A stretch of 64,000 nucleotides of DNA from positions 48,387 to 112,386 of the forward strand of contig CAUZEA010000004.1 of the NCBI GenBank assembly GCA_963578605.1, read 5' to 3'. The notes beneath the pieces are model-generated. The model saw only the letters and a program-made list of their open reading frames with translations. It ran no database searches and was not told the DNA's origin. Below are positions 45,921 to 54,389 of the stretch, one piece after another. A program made the position numbers and the translations under genes. Within the stretch, counting starts at the first letter, position 1. The number at the start of each line of letters is the position of its first letter. The DNA comes from JAKVCB01 sp963578605. GTDB lineage: Bacteria > Planctomycetota > Planctomycetia > Pirellulales > Lacipirellulaceae.

Positions 45921-45995
45921 GATCGTTCACCTTGTTGTTCCGGTAAGCCCCTGCCAAGATACGACTACTAAAAGGCACAGTTTGTTTGATAGCTC

Positions 45996-46679
45996 GTGAA
46001 ACGTGAAGCCCTGATGGTAATCGAATCTGCCCATCCTTGGAAAGTCTTGCCGAGAAAGGCCCGGCAGATTCAATTGGATTTGGCGAGTCAAGTCGTGATA
46101 GAGAAACGACTTTCAGCAGTTCGGCATGTGGCCGGTGTTGACCTAAGTGTCAAGAAAGGGGTTGCCCGGGCCGCTATCGTCGTGTTGCGTTGGCTTGACT
46201 TAGAGGTTCTTGAGGTCGCCTTGGCCGAGCGGCCTGTGGAATTCCCCTACGTGCCGGGTCTCCTCTCGTTTCGCGAAGCCCCGGCGATTATAGAAGCCTG
46301 CCAGCGACTGAAGATCGACCCCGATTTGTTTTTCTTCGATGGCCAGGGGTATGCGCATCCCCGCCGGATTGGCCTCGCTTCGCACATGGGGATATTACTC
46401 AAACGCCCCAGTATCGGGTGTGCAAAAACACGCTATATCGGCAGGTATGAGCAACCCCACGCCCAAGCAGGTTGTTACACCGATCTGCGGGATAAAGACG
46501 AATTGATTGGGGCGGTTCTGGGTACACGGACAAATGTCAAACCAATTTTTGTTTCTCCAGGTCACATGATTGACATTGCCACCTCCCTCGATTTTGTACT
46601 CGAATGCTGTTGTGGTTTCCGAATCCCAGAGCCAACTCGTTTGGCGCATCACGCAGCAGCGGGAAAGTTGCTTACCTGA
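45996..46679 (+). CDS. nfi: Endonuclease V (deoxyinosine-specific)
   Basis: A 227-residue DNA-repair nuclease that nicks next to deoxyinosine. The catalytic Asp is in VAGVDLSVKKG, followed by PYVPGLLSFREAP, and FFDGQGYAHPRRIGLASHMG with the second metal-binding Asp. The later IGCAKTRYIG is also typical. GTG at 45996 or ATG at 46014 could be the start; neither has a strong ribosome-binding site. It is divergent from the DUF2237 gene and followed by an amidase. Confidence 0.94.
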   Translation: MKREALMVIESAHPWKVLPRKARQIQLDLASQVVIEKRLSAVRHVAGVDLSVKKGVARAAIVVLRWLDLEVLEVALAERPVEFPYVPGLLSFREAPAIIEACQRLKIDPDLFFFDGQGYAHPRRIGLASHMGILLKRPSIGCAKTRYIGRYEQPHAQAGCYTDLRDKDELIGAVLGTRTNVKPIFVSPGHMIDIATSLDFVLECCCGFRIPEPTRLAHHAAAGKLLT

Positions 46680-46766
46680 CTCTGCTTGCATTTATTCGAC
46701 GATCAATTGGCCAGTGAGTTGCAGCGGTGCTGTGGCCAACAGGAGCCGTCACGAGAATTTTCCCTG

Positions 46767-48356
46767 ATGAACAGTTATCAGACAACAAACGATTTGGATG
46801 GGGTTATTGGACTTTCAGCCTCAGAGATAGCTCGGCAGATCGCCGCTGGAGCGATATCGGTCGTTGACGTCATTGATGCCCACATCGCCCGGATCGAAGA
46901 GGTGAATCCGCAAATCAATGCGGTGGTCCAACCGCTTTTCAAAAAAGCGCGTGCTGCTGCCATGTTGGCAGATGAGGTTGCAGTGCGGGCACGACGCCAG
47001 AGTCGCGATTTGCCACTGCTTCATGGTGTTCCAGTGACCGTCAAGGATTGTTTTGATGTACGCGGTACCGATTGCACGCTCGGAATCAAGGCGCGGGTGG
47101 GGCATCCGGCAAAAAAAGATGCGCCTTTGGTTGCCCGAATGCAACGGGCGGGGGCAATTGTGCTTGGCAAAACAAACGTACACCAAGGTATGCTGATGCA
47201 TGAAGCCGATAACCCTGTTTTCGGGTTGACCCGACATCCGCTCGACAAGCAACGCACTCCGGGCGGTAGCAGCGGCGGCGAAGCAGCCATTATTGCAGCC
47301 GGTGGTTCGCCCCTCGGTCTGGCCAGTGACCTTGGTGGAAGTATCCGCCAGCCAGCCCATTCCTGTGGTTTGTGTGGTTTGAAACCTACGACCGAGCGAC
47401 TCTCCAACGTGCGGAGCTATCGCACAATGCCGGGGATGGAGGCCATTGCATTGCAGCCCGGTCCCTTGGCACGGACTGTAGAGGATATCGATCTCGCGAT
47501 GCGCGTGTGGCTCGATAAATCAAGCGTTGGCCGACAGCCCGATGAGTCGACTGACCCCTGGCCCAACCTCCACACGATCGCCGTCGAGGAACTTCGTATC
47601 GGCATGTTCGAAGACGATGGTTATTTTCGTCCCGCACCGGCTGTCCGTCGGGCTGTGCGGCAGGCGGCCAAATGGCTTGTTGACCGGGGCGCCACACTCC
47701 AACTCTTTCAGCCACCCGATGTTCGTGAAATGATGCGGATCTACATCGGATTGGTTTCAGCCGATGGATTGGGGACGCTGGCCAGATTGCTGCGGGGCGG
47801 GCCGTACGAACCACAGGTGGCAAGACAATTGCGTCTCGGTGGACTGCCTCGTGCTGTTCGGCTCATGTTACAGGGGGTTTTGAAACTCACGGGGGAAAAC
47901 TACACAAAAGAACTGTTCGGCTGGACGGGACGCCGGACGGTTGAACAATACTGGAAGCTGACCCTCGCGGCTGGCCAGTACCGCCAAAAGTTCAGCCATG
48001 CCTACGCCGACGGCCGCCTCGACGCAATTCTCATGCCCGCCCACGCTCTGCCCGCCCTGCGGCACGGAACGGCCCTTGATCTGCTGCCTGCGGCCAGTTA
48101 TTGCTTCTTAGCCAATTTGCTTGGTTGGCCTGCCGGCGTAGTACCGCTGACCCAGGTCCAGCCTGAAGAGCAAAGTGACCGCCCAGACGGCAGAGATCGT
48201 GCGATCCGAGCCGCTTGCCGAGTCGAAAAGACAAGCAGCGGCCTGCCCATTGGTGTGCAGATTTTGGCGGAACCGTGGCGAGAAGACCGCGTCCTGGCCA
48301 TCATGCGGGTTCTGGAGCAAGCCGTTACGAGCCTTTCTGTGAACCGCAAAATGTAA
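46767..48356 (+). CDS. Amidase signature family enzyme
   Basis: A 529-residue amidase. The catalytic Lys is in VTVKDCFDVRGTDC, the cis-Ser in the Gly/Ser loop RTPGGSSGGEAA, and the nucleophilic Ser in ASDLGGSIRQPAH. These match the amidase signature family, which includes GatA. Absence of gatB/gatC nearby and the moderate divergence suggest a free amidase hydrolysing an unknown amide. ATG at 46767 is preferred; the frame extends to a TTG at 46686 without support. Its end overlaps yjbQ (convergent) by 32 bp. Confidence 0.9.
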   Translation: MNSYQTTNDLDGVIGLSASEIARQIAAGAISVVDVIDAHIARIEEVNPQINAVVQPLFKKARAAAMLADEVAVRARRQSRDLPLLHGVPVTVKDCFDVRGTDCTLGIKARVGHPAKKDAPLVARMQRAGAIVLGKTNVHQGMLMHEADNPVFGLTRHPLDKQRTPGGSSGGEAAIIAAGGSPLGLASDLGGSIRQPAHSCGLCGLKPTTERLSNVRSYRTMPGMEAIALQPGPLARTVEDIDLAMRVWLDKSSVGRQPDESTDPWPNLHTIAVEELRIGMFEDDGYFRPAPAVRRAVRQAAKWLVDRGATLQLFQPPDVREMMRIYIGLVSADGLGTLARLLRGGPYEPQVARQLRLGGLPRAVRLMLQGVLKLTGENYTKELFGWTGRRTVEQYWKLTLAAGQYRQKFSHAYADGRLDAILMPAHALPALRHGTALDLLPAASYCFLANLLGWPAGVVPLTQVQPEEQSDRPDGRDRAIRAACRVEKTSSGLPIGVQILAEPWREDRVLAIMRVLEQAVTSLSVNRKM

Positions 48357-48756
48357 GCACTAACTGTCGACTGGAACCATGGTTGCGGTGCTCACAGAGG
48401 TAGATTCCCTGCCAGGTGCCCAGCCCCAGAGTTCCATCCCGGACCGGGATCGTGAGGCTGCACCCCAACATCGACGCTTTGACGTGCGCGGGCATGTCGT
48501 CGGGACCTTCGCACGTATGCTGGTATGGAAAGTCCTCTGGAGCCAGAGAAGAAAACGAGCTTTCCAGGTCTTTGGGTACGTCTGGATCGGCATTTTCATT
48601 AATCGTGAGCGAGGCCGAGGTGTGCTGGATGAACACGTGCAGCAGCCCAATTCTCAGGGTGGCCAACTCTGGTAGGGAATCTAAAACCTCTTGGGTAATC
48701 AAGTGGAATCCCCGACGGCGGGGTGTCAATTGAACCATTTTTTGTAGCCATTTCAT
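48325..48756 (-). CDS. YjbQ family protein (UPF0047)
   Basis: A 143-residue protein of the YjbQ family, implicated in a minor thiamine-phosphate synthase activity. The core is HTSASLTINENADPDVPKDL followed by CEGPDDMPAHVKASMLG and LGTWQGIYLCEHRNHG, with the conserved His, Asn and Glu residues. ATG at 48756 gives the family's usual length; a longer frame to 48915 is not needed. It overlaps the amidase 3' end. Confidence 0.92.
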   Translation of the reverse strand: MKWLQKMVQLTPRRRGFHLITQEVLDSLPELATLRIGLLHVFIQHTSASLTINENADPDVPKDLESSFSSLAPEDFPYQHTCEGPDDMPAHVKASMLGCSLTIPVRDGTLGLGTWQGIYLCEHRNHGSSRQLVLTFCGSQKGS

Positions 48757-48981
48757 CCGGTCAGTCTCACACAAAGTCAAGCAGTAAAAGAGCTTCGGTT
48801 TTTTCGAGAGGTTGCTCGAAGGCCGATTGGTGACGCACTCAACGGTAACGGACCGGGGTTGTTTCCAACATCCACGGATTTCAAAAACCTGTCTTGGGCT
48901 GACGAGTTGGCCCAAACGTTAAAGTTTTGCCAAGGCGTCATGCAGACTTGTCTTTGGTTGATATTTCAGGGGTCCAAAAAC

Positions 48982-49009
48982 TTGACATTGGCAACGAACT
49001 CGGCATAAT
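48982..49009 (+). promoter_or_regulatory. Strong sigma-70-type promoter
   Basis: TTGACA (48982-48987, perfect), 16-bp spacer, CATAAT (49004-49009, 5 of 6). Predicted start near 49016, giving a leader of about 200 nt before the small ORF at 49214; six T residues at 49050-49055 may pause or end some transcripts. The stretch 48757-49213 has no other convincing gene. Confidence 0.6.
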
Positions 49010-49146
49010 AAAGTACTTCAGTGCGCTGAAAAGTGCCTGAAACAGCTGGTTTTTTGATTCTTATGAATCCTGCCTTGATGCGGCCAGCCACGATGGAAAT
49101 CTTGCGGGCTGTGGCAATCCCGGGATGGGATCCAAATTGTCGCAGC

Positions 49147-49175
49147 TTGATTCGGATAAGAATAGCGGGTAATTT
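49147..49175 (+). promoter_or_regulatory. Second possible promoter for the small ORF
   Basis: TTGATT (49147-49152), 17-bp spacer, TAATTT (49170-49175). Weaker than the site at 48982 but closer to the gene, with a start point expected near 49182. Confidence 0.35.
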
Positions 49176-49213
49176 ACGCCCAAATACTTCACTGACCAAG
49201 GAGATTGTTCATT

Positions 49214-49444
49214 ATGCCTGATCCCACCCTCAAAAACGTGTTCGAGGCCATCCTCAAATATGGCCACGACGAGGACTTCGCGCCCAAAGTGGATGACCAG
49301 TTTGGATCGACTCAGGCACCGGCTGGTTCCCGTGAAAAGCTTGAAGTCCTCGCCGAACGCGCCCGACGCGGACAACCCCTGTGGCATGGAAAAGACCGTG
49401 GCGATTACAGCGGTCTCACCGGAGCCGTTCGTCCTCGAGACTGA
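49214..49444 (+). CDS. Small acidic/charged protein of unknown function
   Basis: A 76-residue soluble protein beginning MPDPTLKNVFEAILKYG and ending in a Gly/Arg-rich tail (GDYSGLTGAVRPRD). No cysteines, no membrane segment; the middle is helical and charged. ATG at 49214 with AAGGAG about ten bases upstream, a good ribosome-binding site. Two candidate promoters upstream and hairpins downstream make a complete one-gene unit. I recognise no family. Confidence 0.75.
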   Translation: MPDPTLKNVFEAILKYGHDEDFAPKVDDQFGSTQAPAGSREKLEVLAERARRGQPLWHGKDRGDYSGLTGAVRPRD

Positions 49445-49464
49445 GTAGCCCAAGACACGAGTAG

Positions 49465-49498
49465 CCCCGATCTCCAGTCAACAGGGTATGGATCGGGG
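49465..49498 (+). repeat. Inverted repeat after the small ORF
   Basis: CCCCGATC (49465-49472) pairs with GATCGGGG (49491-49498) around an 18-nt loop, 20 bp after the stop codon. No T-run follows. Confidence 0.6.
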
Positions 49499-49561
49499 AG
49501 CCACAGAATTTCAGGCCGGGGGTGAGGGTCTGAGTCAGGCCGCCAGATACCAACGAAAATG

Positions 49562-49600
49562 GGCCGCAGTCACGAATCCCGTTACTGCGGCCTTCGTTTT
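49562..49600 (+). terminator. Intrinsic terminator
   Basis: GGCCGCAGT (49562-49570) pairs perfectly with ACTGCGGCC (49584-49592), with an inner ACG/CGT, followed by TTCGTTTT. It would end transcripts from the small ORF; the A-rich left flank could allow weaker activity on the other strand. Confidence 0.8.
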
Positions 49601-49611
49601 ATGAAGGAAGG

Positions 49612-49845
49612 TTGGTTTCCGACAAGTTCTTTGTCCAATTGCCGTGGGACGGAAAAATACCAGTTTCGCCATTGCTGTATCGTTGGTTTTGTAGGGTTCG
49701 TTTCTCAGGTGGGTTGGTGGACCCCTACATCTTTGGCATCGGTGCTACGCGTTTGTTTGCCTCAGACTGGGTAAAATGGTGGTCGCTTGCGGCATTCGTC
49801 TGGGGTGTTTCCACATTCGGCGATCTTTCCAACAAGAAGCGTTGA
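49612..49845 (+). CDS. Possible small protein, weak evidence
   Basis: A 77-codon frame starting at TTG, directly preceded by AAGGAAGG. The product would be aromatic and moderately hydrophobic (WVKWWSLAAFVWGV near the end) and end NKKR. It follows the terminator at once, so its promoter is unclear, and it has no recognised relatives. Its last codons lie in a 20-bp tandem duplication. Treat as a candidate only. Confidence 0.3.
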   Translation: MVSDKFFVQLPWDGKIPVSPLLYRWFCRVRFSGGLVDPYIFGIGATRLFASDWVKWWSLAAFVWGVSTFGDLSNKKR

Positions 49846-49867
49846 GATCCAACAAGAAGCGTTGAGA
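49828..49867. repeat. 20-bp tandem duplication
   Basis: TCCAACAAGAAGCGTTGAGA occurs twice in direct succession (49828-49847, 49848-49867). The first copy contains the stop codon of the possible small ORF. Confidence 0.95.
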
Positions 49868-49905
49868 TAAGGCCTTCAGGCAGCAAGTCTTCGACGGGGG
49901 GGCCT

Positions 49906-50175
49906 TCAAACTGTGTCCTCAATTGGACAACAAACTCCGTTCGTAGGAGTCGCGAACTGCTGTTGTTTTACGGTGATCGTTGACGGTTCGCTTTGCACCG
50001 GTACGCCGGCTTTATGCTCCGATGCATGCGGTTCCAATTCATCCCTCAATACCAGGATGTCAGCAGGAGCCTCGATACCAACCCGCACCCGATCACCGGC
50101 GATTTTCACGATGGTCACGACGATTGAGTCACCCAGGCGAATTCGCTCGGATTCCTTGCGAGAAAGAACTAGCAT
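49906..50175 (-). CDS. csrA: Carbon storage regulator CsrA
   Basis: An 89-residue RNA-binding translational regulator that recognises GGA motifs in leaders. Residues 1-50 are canonical: MLVLSRKESERIRLGD, then IVVTIVKIAGDRVRVGIEAP and the RNA-contacting region up to VLRDEL. The C-terminal 35 residues are an extra, polar tail longer than in E. coli CsrA (61 residues). GGAGATACC upstream of the ATG at 50175 serves as ribosome-binding site and is itself a GGA motif, so autoregulation is possible. Confidence 0.95.
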   Translation of the reverse strand: MLVLSRKESERIRLGDSIVVTIVKIAGDRVRVGIEAPADILVLRDELEPHASEHKAGVPVQSEPSTITVKQQQFATPTNGVCCPIEDTV

Positions 50176-50329
50176 GAGGTATCTCCATGGATGCTATTAC
50201 GGGGAAGTGAATATATGTATACTAATTCGTCTCGCCTTCGTAAAGGCCAAATTCACGCCGGTGCGGGGGTGAACTCGACCTCTGTGAAATTGGTTTCTTC
50301 CATGAAAACTCGACTGCGATCGCGGGTCT

Positions 50330-50680
50330 TTAGGGATCGTTCATCACACAATTTTCCATGTGGTTTTCAAACGGGGGGCCTCTCTTGACTACGGTTCCGG
50401 TAAGGCGTGTTGTGCAGAAACGCTCACCGCGCGAACCATAAAACAGGATATGTCCTCCCAGTACGTCCCAGACAGCTGTCAGTTGCAAAGACCGAGGACC
50501 GTGCAAACAAAAAAAAATTCCGCACGGTTTGCCTTCGCGGAGCAGGAGTTGTTCTGTCAAAGGAAAATGGCCTGTCATTAATTGATCTTGTTCACACAGG
50601 GTTTGGTTAATGTATTGGCGAATTTCGTCGATTTCCTGGCAGCAAAAAGTGTTGCTCACCATTTGGGGGAATAACCTCAT
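50330..50680 (-). CDS. Small conserved-looking cytoplasmic protein of unknown function
   Basis: A 116-residue protein. The central part EIDEIRQYINQTLCEQDQ, followed by GHFPLTEQLLLREGKPCGIFFCLHGPRS and WDVLGGHILFYGSRGERF, has the regular hydrophobic spacing of a real fold and resembles small planctomycete unknowns I have seen. ATG at 50680; an alternative Met lies at 50662. No clear ribosome-binding site. Directly repeated 19-mers are 76-122 bp upstream. Confidence 0.6.
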   Translation of the reverse strand: MRLFPQMVSNTFCCQEIDEIRQYINQTLCEQDQLMTGHFPLTEQLLLREGKPCGIFFCLHGPRSLQLTAVWDVLGGHILFYGSRGERFCTTRLTGTVVKRGPPFENHMENCVMNDP

Positions 50681-50755
50681 CGATGATTTCAGTTGAAAAT
50701 TAATTGCTGGTGCACTGCAGCCATCAATACGGCCAGCGCGAGTGTAGATTGATTG

Positions 50756-50802
50756 TCCAGCAGACCACTTACATCATACATAATCCAGCAGACCACTTAC
50801 AT
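50756..50802. repeat. Pair of 19-bp direct repeats
   Basis: TCCAGCAGACCACTTACAT at 50756-50774 and 50784-50802, a 28-bp period. They lie in the 390-bp gene-free stretch 50681-51069, upstream of the small gene at 50330-50680; regulator binding is possible but unproven. Nothing else was seen in that stretch. Confidence 0.85.
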
Positions 50803-51069
50803 AAAAGTGTATCGGTTTGTCAGTTGGCGGACTTTGGTGCCAATCGGACAAATAGGGAGTTATCGTTGGCGATTGGCATTTACCATGCAGATCGAATCGG
50901 CGCCTGCCGCGGACTGCGTTTCGATGAGGAGACCGCAAACGAGTAGCGGGGGATCGCGTCCCGTGGCAATAACCGGGCAACACCGGGAGCATAAAAGGGA
51001 CGTCACTGCGATAGCGAGAAAATGTGCGACCGAGGTCGTATGAACTGGTGGTTCAAGCAAGCAGCAATT

Positions 51070-51705
51070 TCACCCGTTGGGAAAGATCCCCGCTCCGAAA
51101 GAATCGTGTTTTGACTCAGTTTGATCGACAGTTAGAGTTTGATCCGTTGCCGAGTCGGACCGGTAGTGTGGTTCCTGGCATGGTTGCGACGGCGGATCCA
51201 CATTCGGAGTTTTGATGTGGGGTTTTCCGGTTGAGGCTTCTGGATGGGGTTGATCGATTCGGGATGGGGTTGGCATTGGTTCGATGTAGTCAAAGTCGTA
51301 ATCGTCGTAGCGTGAAATGTAATCGGGCTCTTGGGATCGCTGCTCCTCTTCGTGAAATTCACGAATCACACATTCCTGAATCATTTCACGACATGCCGAA
51401 TTAATCGGATGCGCGATATCGGCGTAAAGTTTGGCACGGCCATCGGCATCCGTCAGGGCTCGCCCATCTTGTTGTCGTGTTCCACATTGGTTGCAGTAAA
51501 GTGCACGAAGGTGGTTCTTCGTACCACACTTGTGGCAATGCGATGTTAGTTTTCGACTAGGCATCGCGACAAAAGGTCCTGTAGAACCTTCAATGATCTT
51601 TAGATCGCGAATGACGAAGCAATCGTCGAAGGTTACCGAACAAAAGGCCTTCAGCCGATCCCCAGGTTCATCCATGAGTTTGATGCGTACTTCGGTGACT
51701 TCCAC
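51070..51705 (-). CDS. spoVG: SpoVG-domain protein with a zinc ribbon
   Basis: A 211-residue protein. The SpoVG core starts VEVTEVRIKLMDEPGDRLKA and continues FVIRDLKIIEGSTGPFVAMPSRK. Where SpoVG normally goes on to its helix, a zinc ribbon is inserted (C57, C60, C71, C74), after which HPINSACREMIQ restores the core. The C-terminal 90 residues are acidic and low-complexity. SpoVG binds DNA or RNA and regulates cell-wall and developmental genes in Firmicutes. GTG at 51705 with AAGGAGG seven bases upstream fixes the start. It follows ispE by 28 bp, an adjacency also found in Bacillus. Confidence 0.92.
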   Translation of the reverse strand: MEVTEVRIKLMDEPGDRLKAFCSVTFDDCFVIRDLKIIEGSTGPFVAMPSRKLTSHCHKCGTKNHLRALYCNQCGTRQQDGRALTDADGRAKLYADIAHPINSACREMIQECVIREFHEEEQRSQEPDYISRYDDYDFDYIEPMPTPSRIDQPHPEASTGKPHIKTPNVDPPSQPCQEPHYRSDSATDQTLTVDQTESKHDSFGAGIFPNG

Positions 51706-51733
51706 GGTTGTCCTCCTTGCAAACCACCTCAGA

Positions 51734-52669
51734 TTAACGACAACTTCTAGTGGTATAGACATTTCCGAGGCCCAAACTCCGTAACACTGCCGCAAGTCGA
51801 GTTGCGTGGCGAGTGCTCCGGCATACTCCGAAATAGGCGCTTCCGCTCCCGGTCATCTGATGGGCGGAAAAATCGAGCCGTCCGAACGCGGTTGCGAGGC
51901 GGTTAATCCACGGAGAAACCCTTGCAGCCGCCGATTGCAGGTGGTTAACGATCAGCGGTTGAAGATTGCCAATCATCCCGCGCCGCAATGATTGCAGCAG
52001 CACTCCCAGACCGGCTGAAGCGACTTTCGGGAGACCAATATCCGAACTCTCAGCATTTTCTGCGTAGACTACCGATGTCTGGAGGGCCGTGGGTGGTTTG
52101 ACCACGACCCAGTTAAGCGGTGGGATACCCTGGATGGGTTCAACTTGTTCTCCTCGCCCTCGGCAAACGGCGGGACGGTTGGCCAGAAAAAAGGCGACAT
52201 CACTGCCGACTTTCTGAGCGACTTCCGCCAGCTGTTGGCGATTCCAGTCGAGCCCCCAGGCGTGATTTGCCAATGCGAGTGCTGCGGCAGCATCACTGGA
52301 TCCGCCACCCAAGCCGGCACCGGTCGGGATGCGCTTGCACAATTGAACCCGCGCACCTGTCCCACAGCCGCTGCGTTGCTGGAGCAATTGCAGGGCACTG
52401 ACGACAAGATTCCGCTCATCTGTCGGTATCGAGTCTATTGCTAAAGCGCCGCCTCCGGCAGAGCGTACGGCAAGTTCAATCGGTCCTGCTTGTGTTGGGT
52501 CACCAGCCCGTAAGGGAGTCAAACAGAGTGAATCGTAGATACCGAGCGGGACCATCAGTGTCTCCAACTCGTGAAAGCCATCAGAACGCCGGCCGAGAAC
52601 ATTGAGGTAGAGATTGACCTTGGCTGGTGCCAAGGCGAGCCAGTCGGAGTCTTTCCTGTGGAGGTACAT
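51734..52669 (-). CDS. ispE: 4-diphosphocytidyl-2-C-methyl-D-erythritol kinase
   Basis: A 311-residue GHMP kinase of the MEP isoprenoid pathway. The substrate region APAKVNLYLNVLGRR carries the catalytic Lys, the ATP loop is PTGAGLGGGSSDAAAAL with the catalytic Asp, and the third motif MTGSGSAYFG is present near the C-terminus. ATG at 52669. Normal length. Likely co-transcribed with spoVG downstream. Confidence 0.96.
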   Translation of the reverse strand: MYLHRKDSDWLALAPAKVNLYLNVLGRRSDGFHELETLMVPLGIYDSLCLTPLRAGDPTQAGPIELAVRSAGGGALAIDSIPTDERNLVVSALQLLQQRSGCGTGARVQLCKRIPTGAGLGGGSSDAAAALALANHAWGLDWNRQQLAEVAQKVGSDVAFFLANRPAVCRGRGEQVEPIQGIPPLNWVVVKPPTALQTSVVYAENAESSDIGLPKVASAGLGVLLQSLRRGMIGNLQPLIVNHLQSAAARVSPWINRLATAFGRLDFSAHQMTGSGSAYFGVCRSTRHATRLAAVLRSLGLGNVYTTRSCR

Positions 52670-53214
52670 TCCCTGTACCGTTTCGTCGCGGGGTGTCGAA
52701 CAAGCTTTCAGGGCACCGCGTGTGGCTCAAATCACCGAAGGTACAAACACCAAACTGAGGGAACCGTACGGCATCCCTCAAACTCTTACGCCTCAACGCT
52801 TTTTCTGCTCACTACCGAAACAGACCGCTGTATCTTGTGCAGCTGTAAAAACCAAGCTATGAAAACCACCCGCAAAATCAGCTTTTGCCGGGGGTGCTGC
52901 CTGCCGATTCTATGGCGGTCGTCAGAAGAGGTCAACGTGGTGGTCTTGCGACCGAGTCACCATTTCCCGGGTCAGGTTCCCACACCAACGTCTGATTAGG
53001 GTTCGACAACCTGGGTGGTTTTAGCCGATACAATCATGTATTTGTCGCGTAAAACAGGGAGAAATACGAGTCCAGGAGGAGCATCCAACGAGTCCGTGAC
53101 GTACGAATTGGACGATTTTGTTGCTAATCCTCTGCGGACGCGGGGGGCGCTCTCCCCTCTTTTTTATTTCTCAGAAATAATTACCAGAACGCAGCCCGTC
53201 TGTGAGAACCACCT
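52670..53214. other. Long gene-free interval between divergent genes
   Basis: About 545 bp. Near its right end GGGGGGCGCTCTCCCC followed by TCTTTTTT (about 53141-53166) forms a short GC hairpin with a T-run on the plus strand, a possible weak attenuator before the DUF368 gene. No ORF or repeat was judged real. Confidence 0.4.
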
Positions 53215-54174
53215 ATGTCTTTCAAAAAAGACCTTCGCTACGCAGCCTGCGGTCTACTGATGGGGAGTGCCGATATCGTCCCAGGTGTTTCGGGAGGCAC
53301 AGTTGCTCTGATCCTCGGCATCTACACACGACTTGTGGGAGCCATAAGCCGTTTCGACACAAGGCTGATTGCATTGGTTGCCAGGGGAAAATTGCACGAC
53401 GCCGCCCTCCGGGTTGATTTGCGATTCCTGATTACACTTGGATTGGGGATTATGACGGGTATCGCAAGTTTCGCCACTTTGATGCACCATTTCCTGGAGC
53501 ATTATCTTTCGTACACGATGGCTGCATTTTTTGGCTTGATTCTCGCTTCCAGTTGGCTTATCGCCCGCATGGTTCGGAGAGAAACTGCCTGGTCTTACTT
53601 GGGGGCGGTGGTCATAGGCATCGTCGGAGCATTGGTTGCATTGGCGATTGTCACTCAACACAGTTTGGGACCGCGGCCGGGAAATGTTTACACGTTTGGC
53701 TGCGGGGCGATTGCAATTTGCGCAATGATTTTGCCTGGTATCAGTGGTGCTTACATTCTCGTCTTGCTGGGGAAGTACAGCGAGATCACCGGGATCATCA
53801 AAGACGTGGTGCACTTGGACGTTACTTCCCAGGGGCTGATTACGTTGGGGGTATTTGCGCTCGGGTGTGGAGTTGGACTTGTGTTGTTCAGCAAATTCCT
53901 TCGTTGGTTATTGGCTTGCTGGAATGCAGAAACGATTTCTCTACTTTGTGGATTCATGATTGGCTCGCTGTACCGAATTTGGCCGTTTCAGCGCGACTTA
54001 ACGTCGGAAGTCGAGAAAATCCAATTCAAGCGGTTCCAGCCGATTTGGCCACCTGAATTAAACAGCGAAGTTATCATCTGCCTGATGATTGCCATTTCAG
54101 CAATGGTCGTTGTCTTGGTCCTTGACCGGTTTGCCCAACGGAAAAACCAGCACGAGCCACAAGCTGTAAGCTAG
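53215..54174 (+). CDS. DUF368 membrane protein (PopT-type polyprenyl-phosphate transporter)
   Basis: A 319-residue integral membrane protein with about eight helices. It carries the DUF368 signatures GSADIVPGVSGGTVALILGIY near the N-terminus and AMILPGISGAYILVLLGKY in the middle, two related inverted halves. Members of this family flip undecaprenyl phosphate back across the membrane, recycling the carrier used for peptidoglycan and surface glycans. ATG at 53215; no strong ribosome-binding site. It stands alone. Confidence 0.93.
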   Translation: MSFKKDLRYAACGLLMGSADIVPGVSGGTVALILGIYTRLVGAISRFDTRLIALVARGKLHDAALRVDLRFLITLGLGIMTGIASFATLMHHFLEHYLSYTMAAFFGLILASSWLIARMVRRETAWSYLGAVVIGIVGALVALAIVTQHSLGPRPGNVYTFGCGAIAICAMILPGISGAYILVLLGKYSEITGIIKDVVHLDVTSQGLITLGVFALGCGVGLVLFSKFLRWLLACWNAETISLLCGFMIGSLYRIWPFQRDLTSEVEKIQFKRFQPIWPPELNSEVIICLMIAISAMVVVLVLDRFAQRKNQHEPQAVS

Positions 54175-54389
54175 TGAGGAAGTGGTTCGAACAAAGCGAC
54201 CAGCAGGAAAGTCGCAATGGGATCGAGTATCAGAGATACGAGAAACCAGATGAGTCGACTGCGGCTTTTGCGTTGAACCAGTCCGGCGTTAATCGAGGCG
54301 AGTGTTCCTCAGCCGAAGAAGAGTTGCGAATTGTTGTCCAGAACAGAATTTTTCCCGGCAGGCAGGGATACCAACCTGCAGAGGGATTC

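Noticed and set aside
52990..53030. tRNA-like GGGTTCGA motif
   Set aside because: No acceptor stem, anticodon arm or CCA-proximal pairing could be built around it. No tRNA was found elsewhere in the window.
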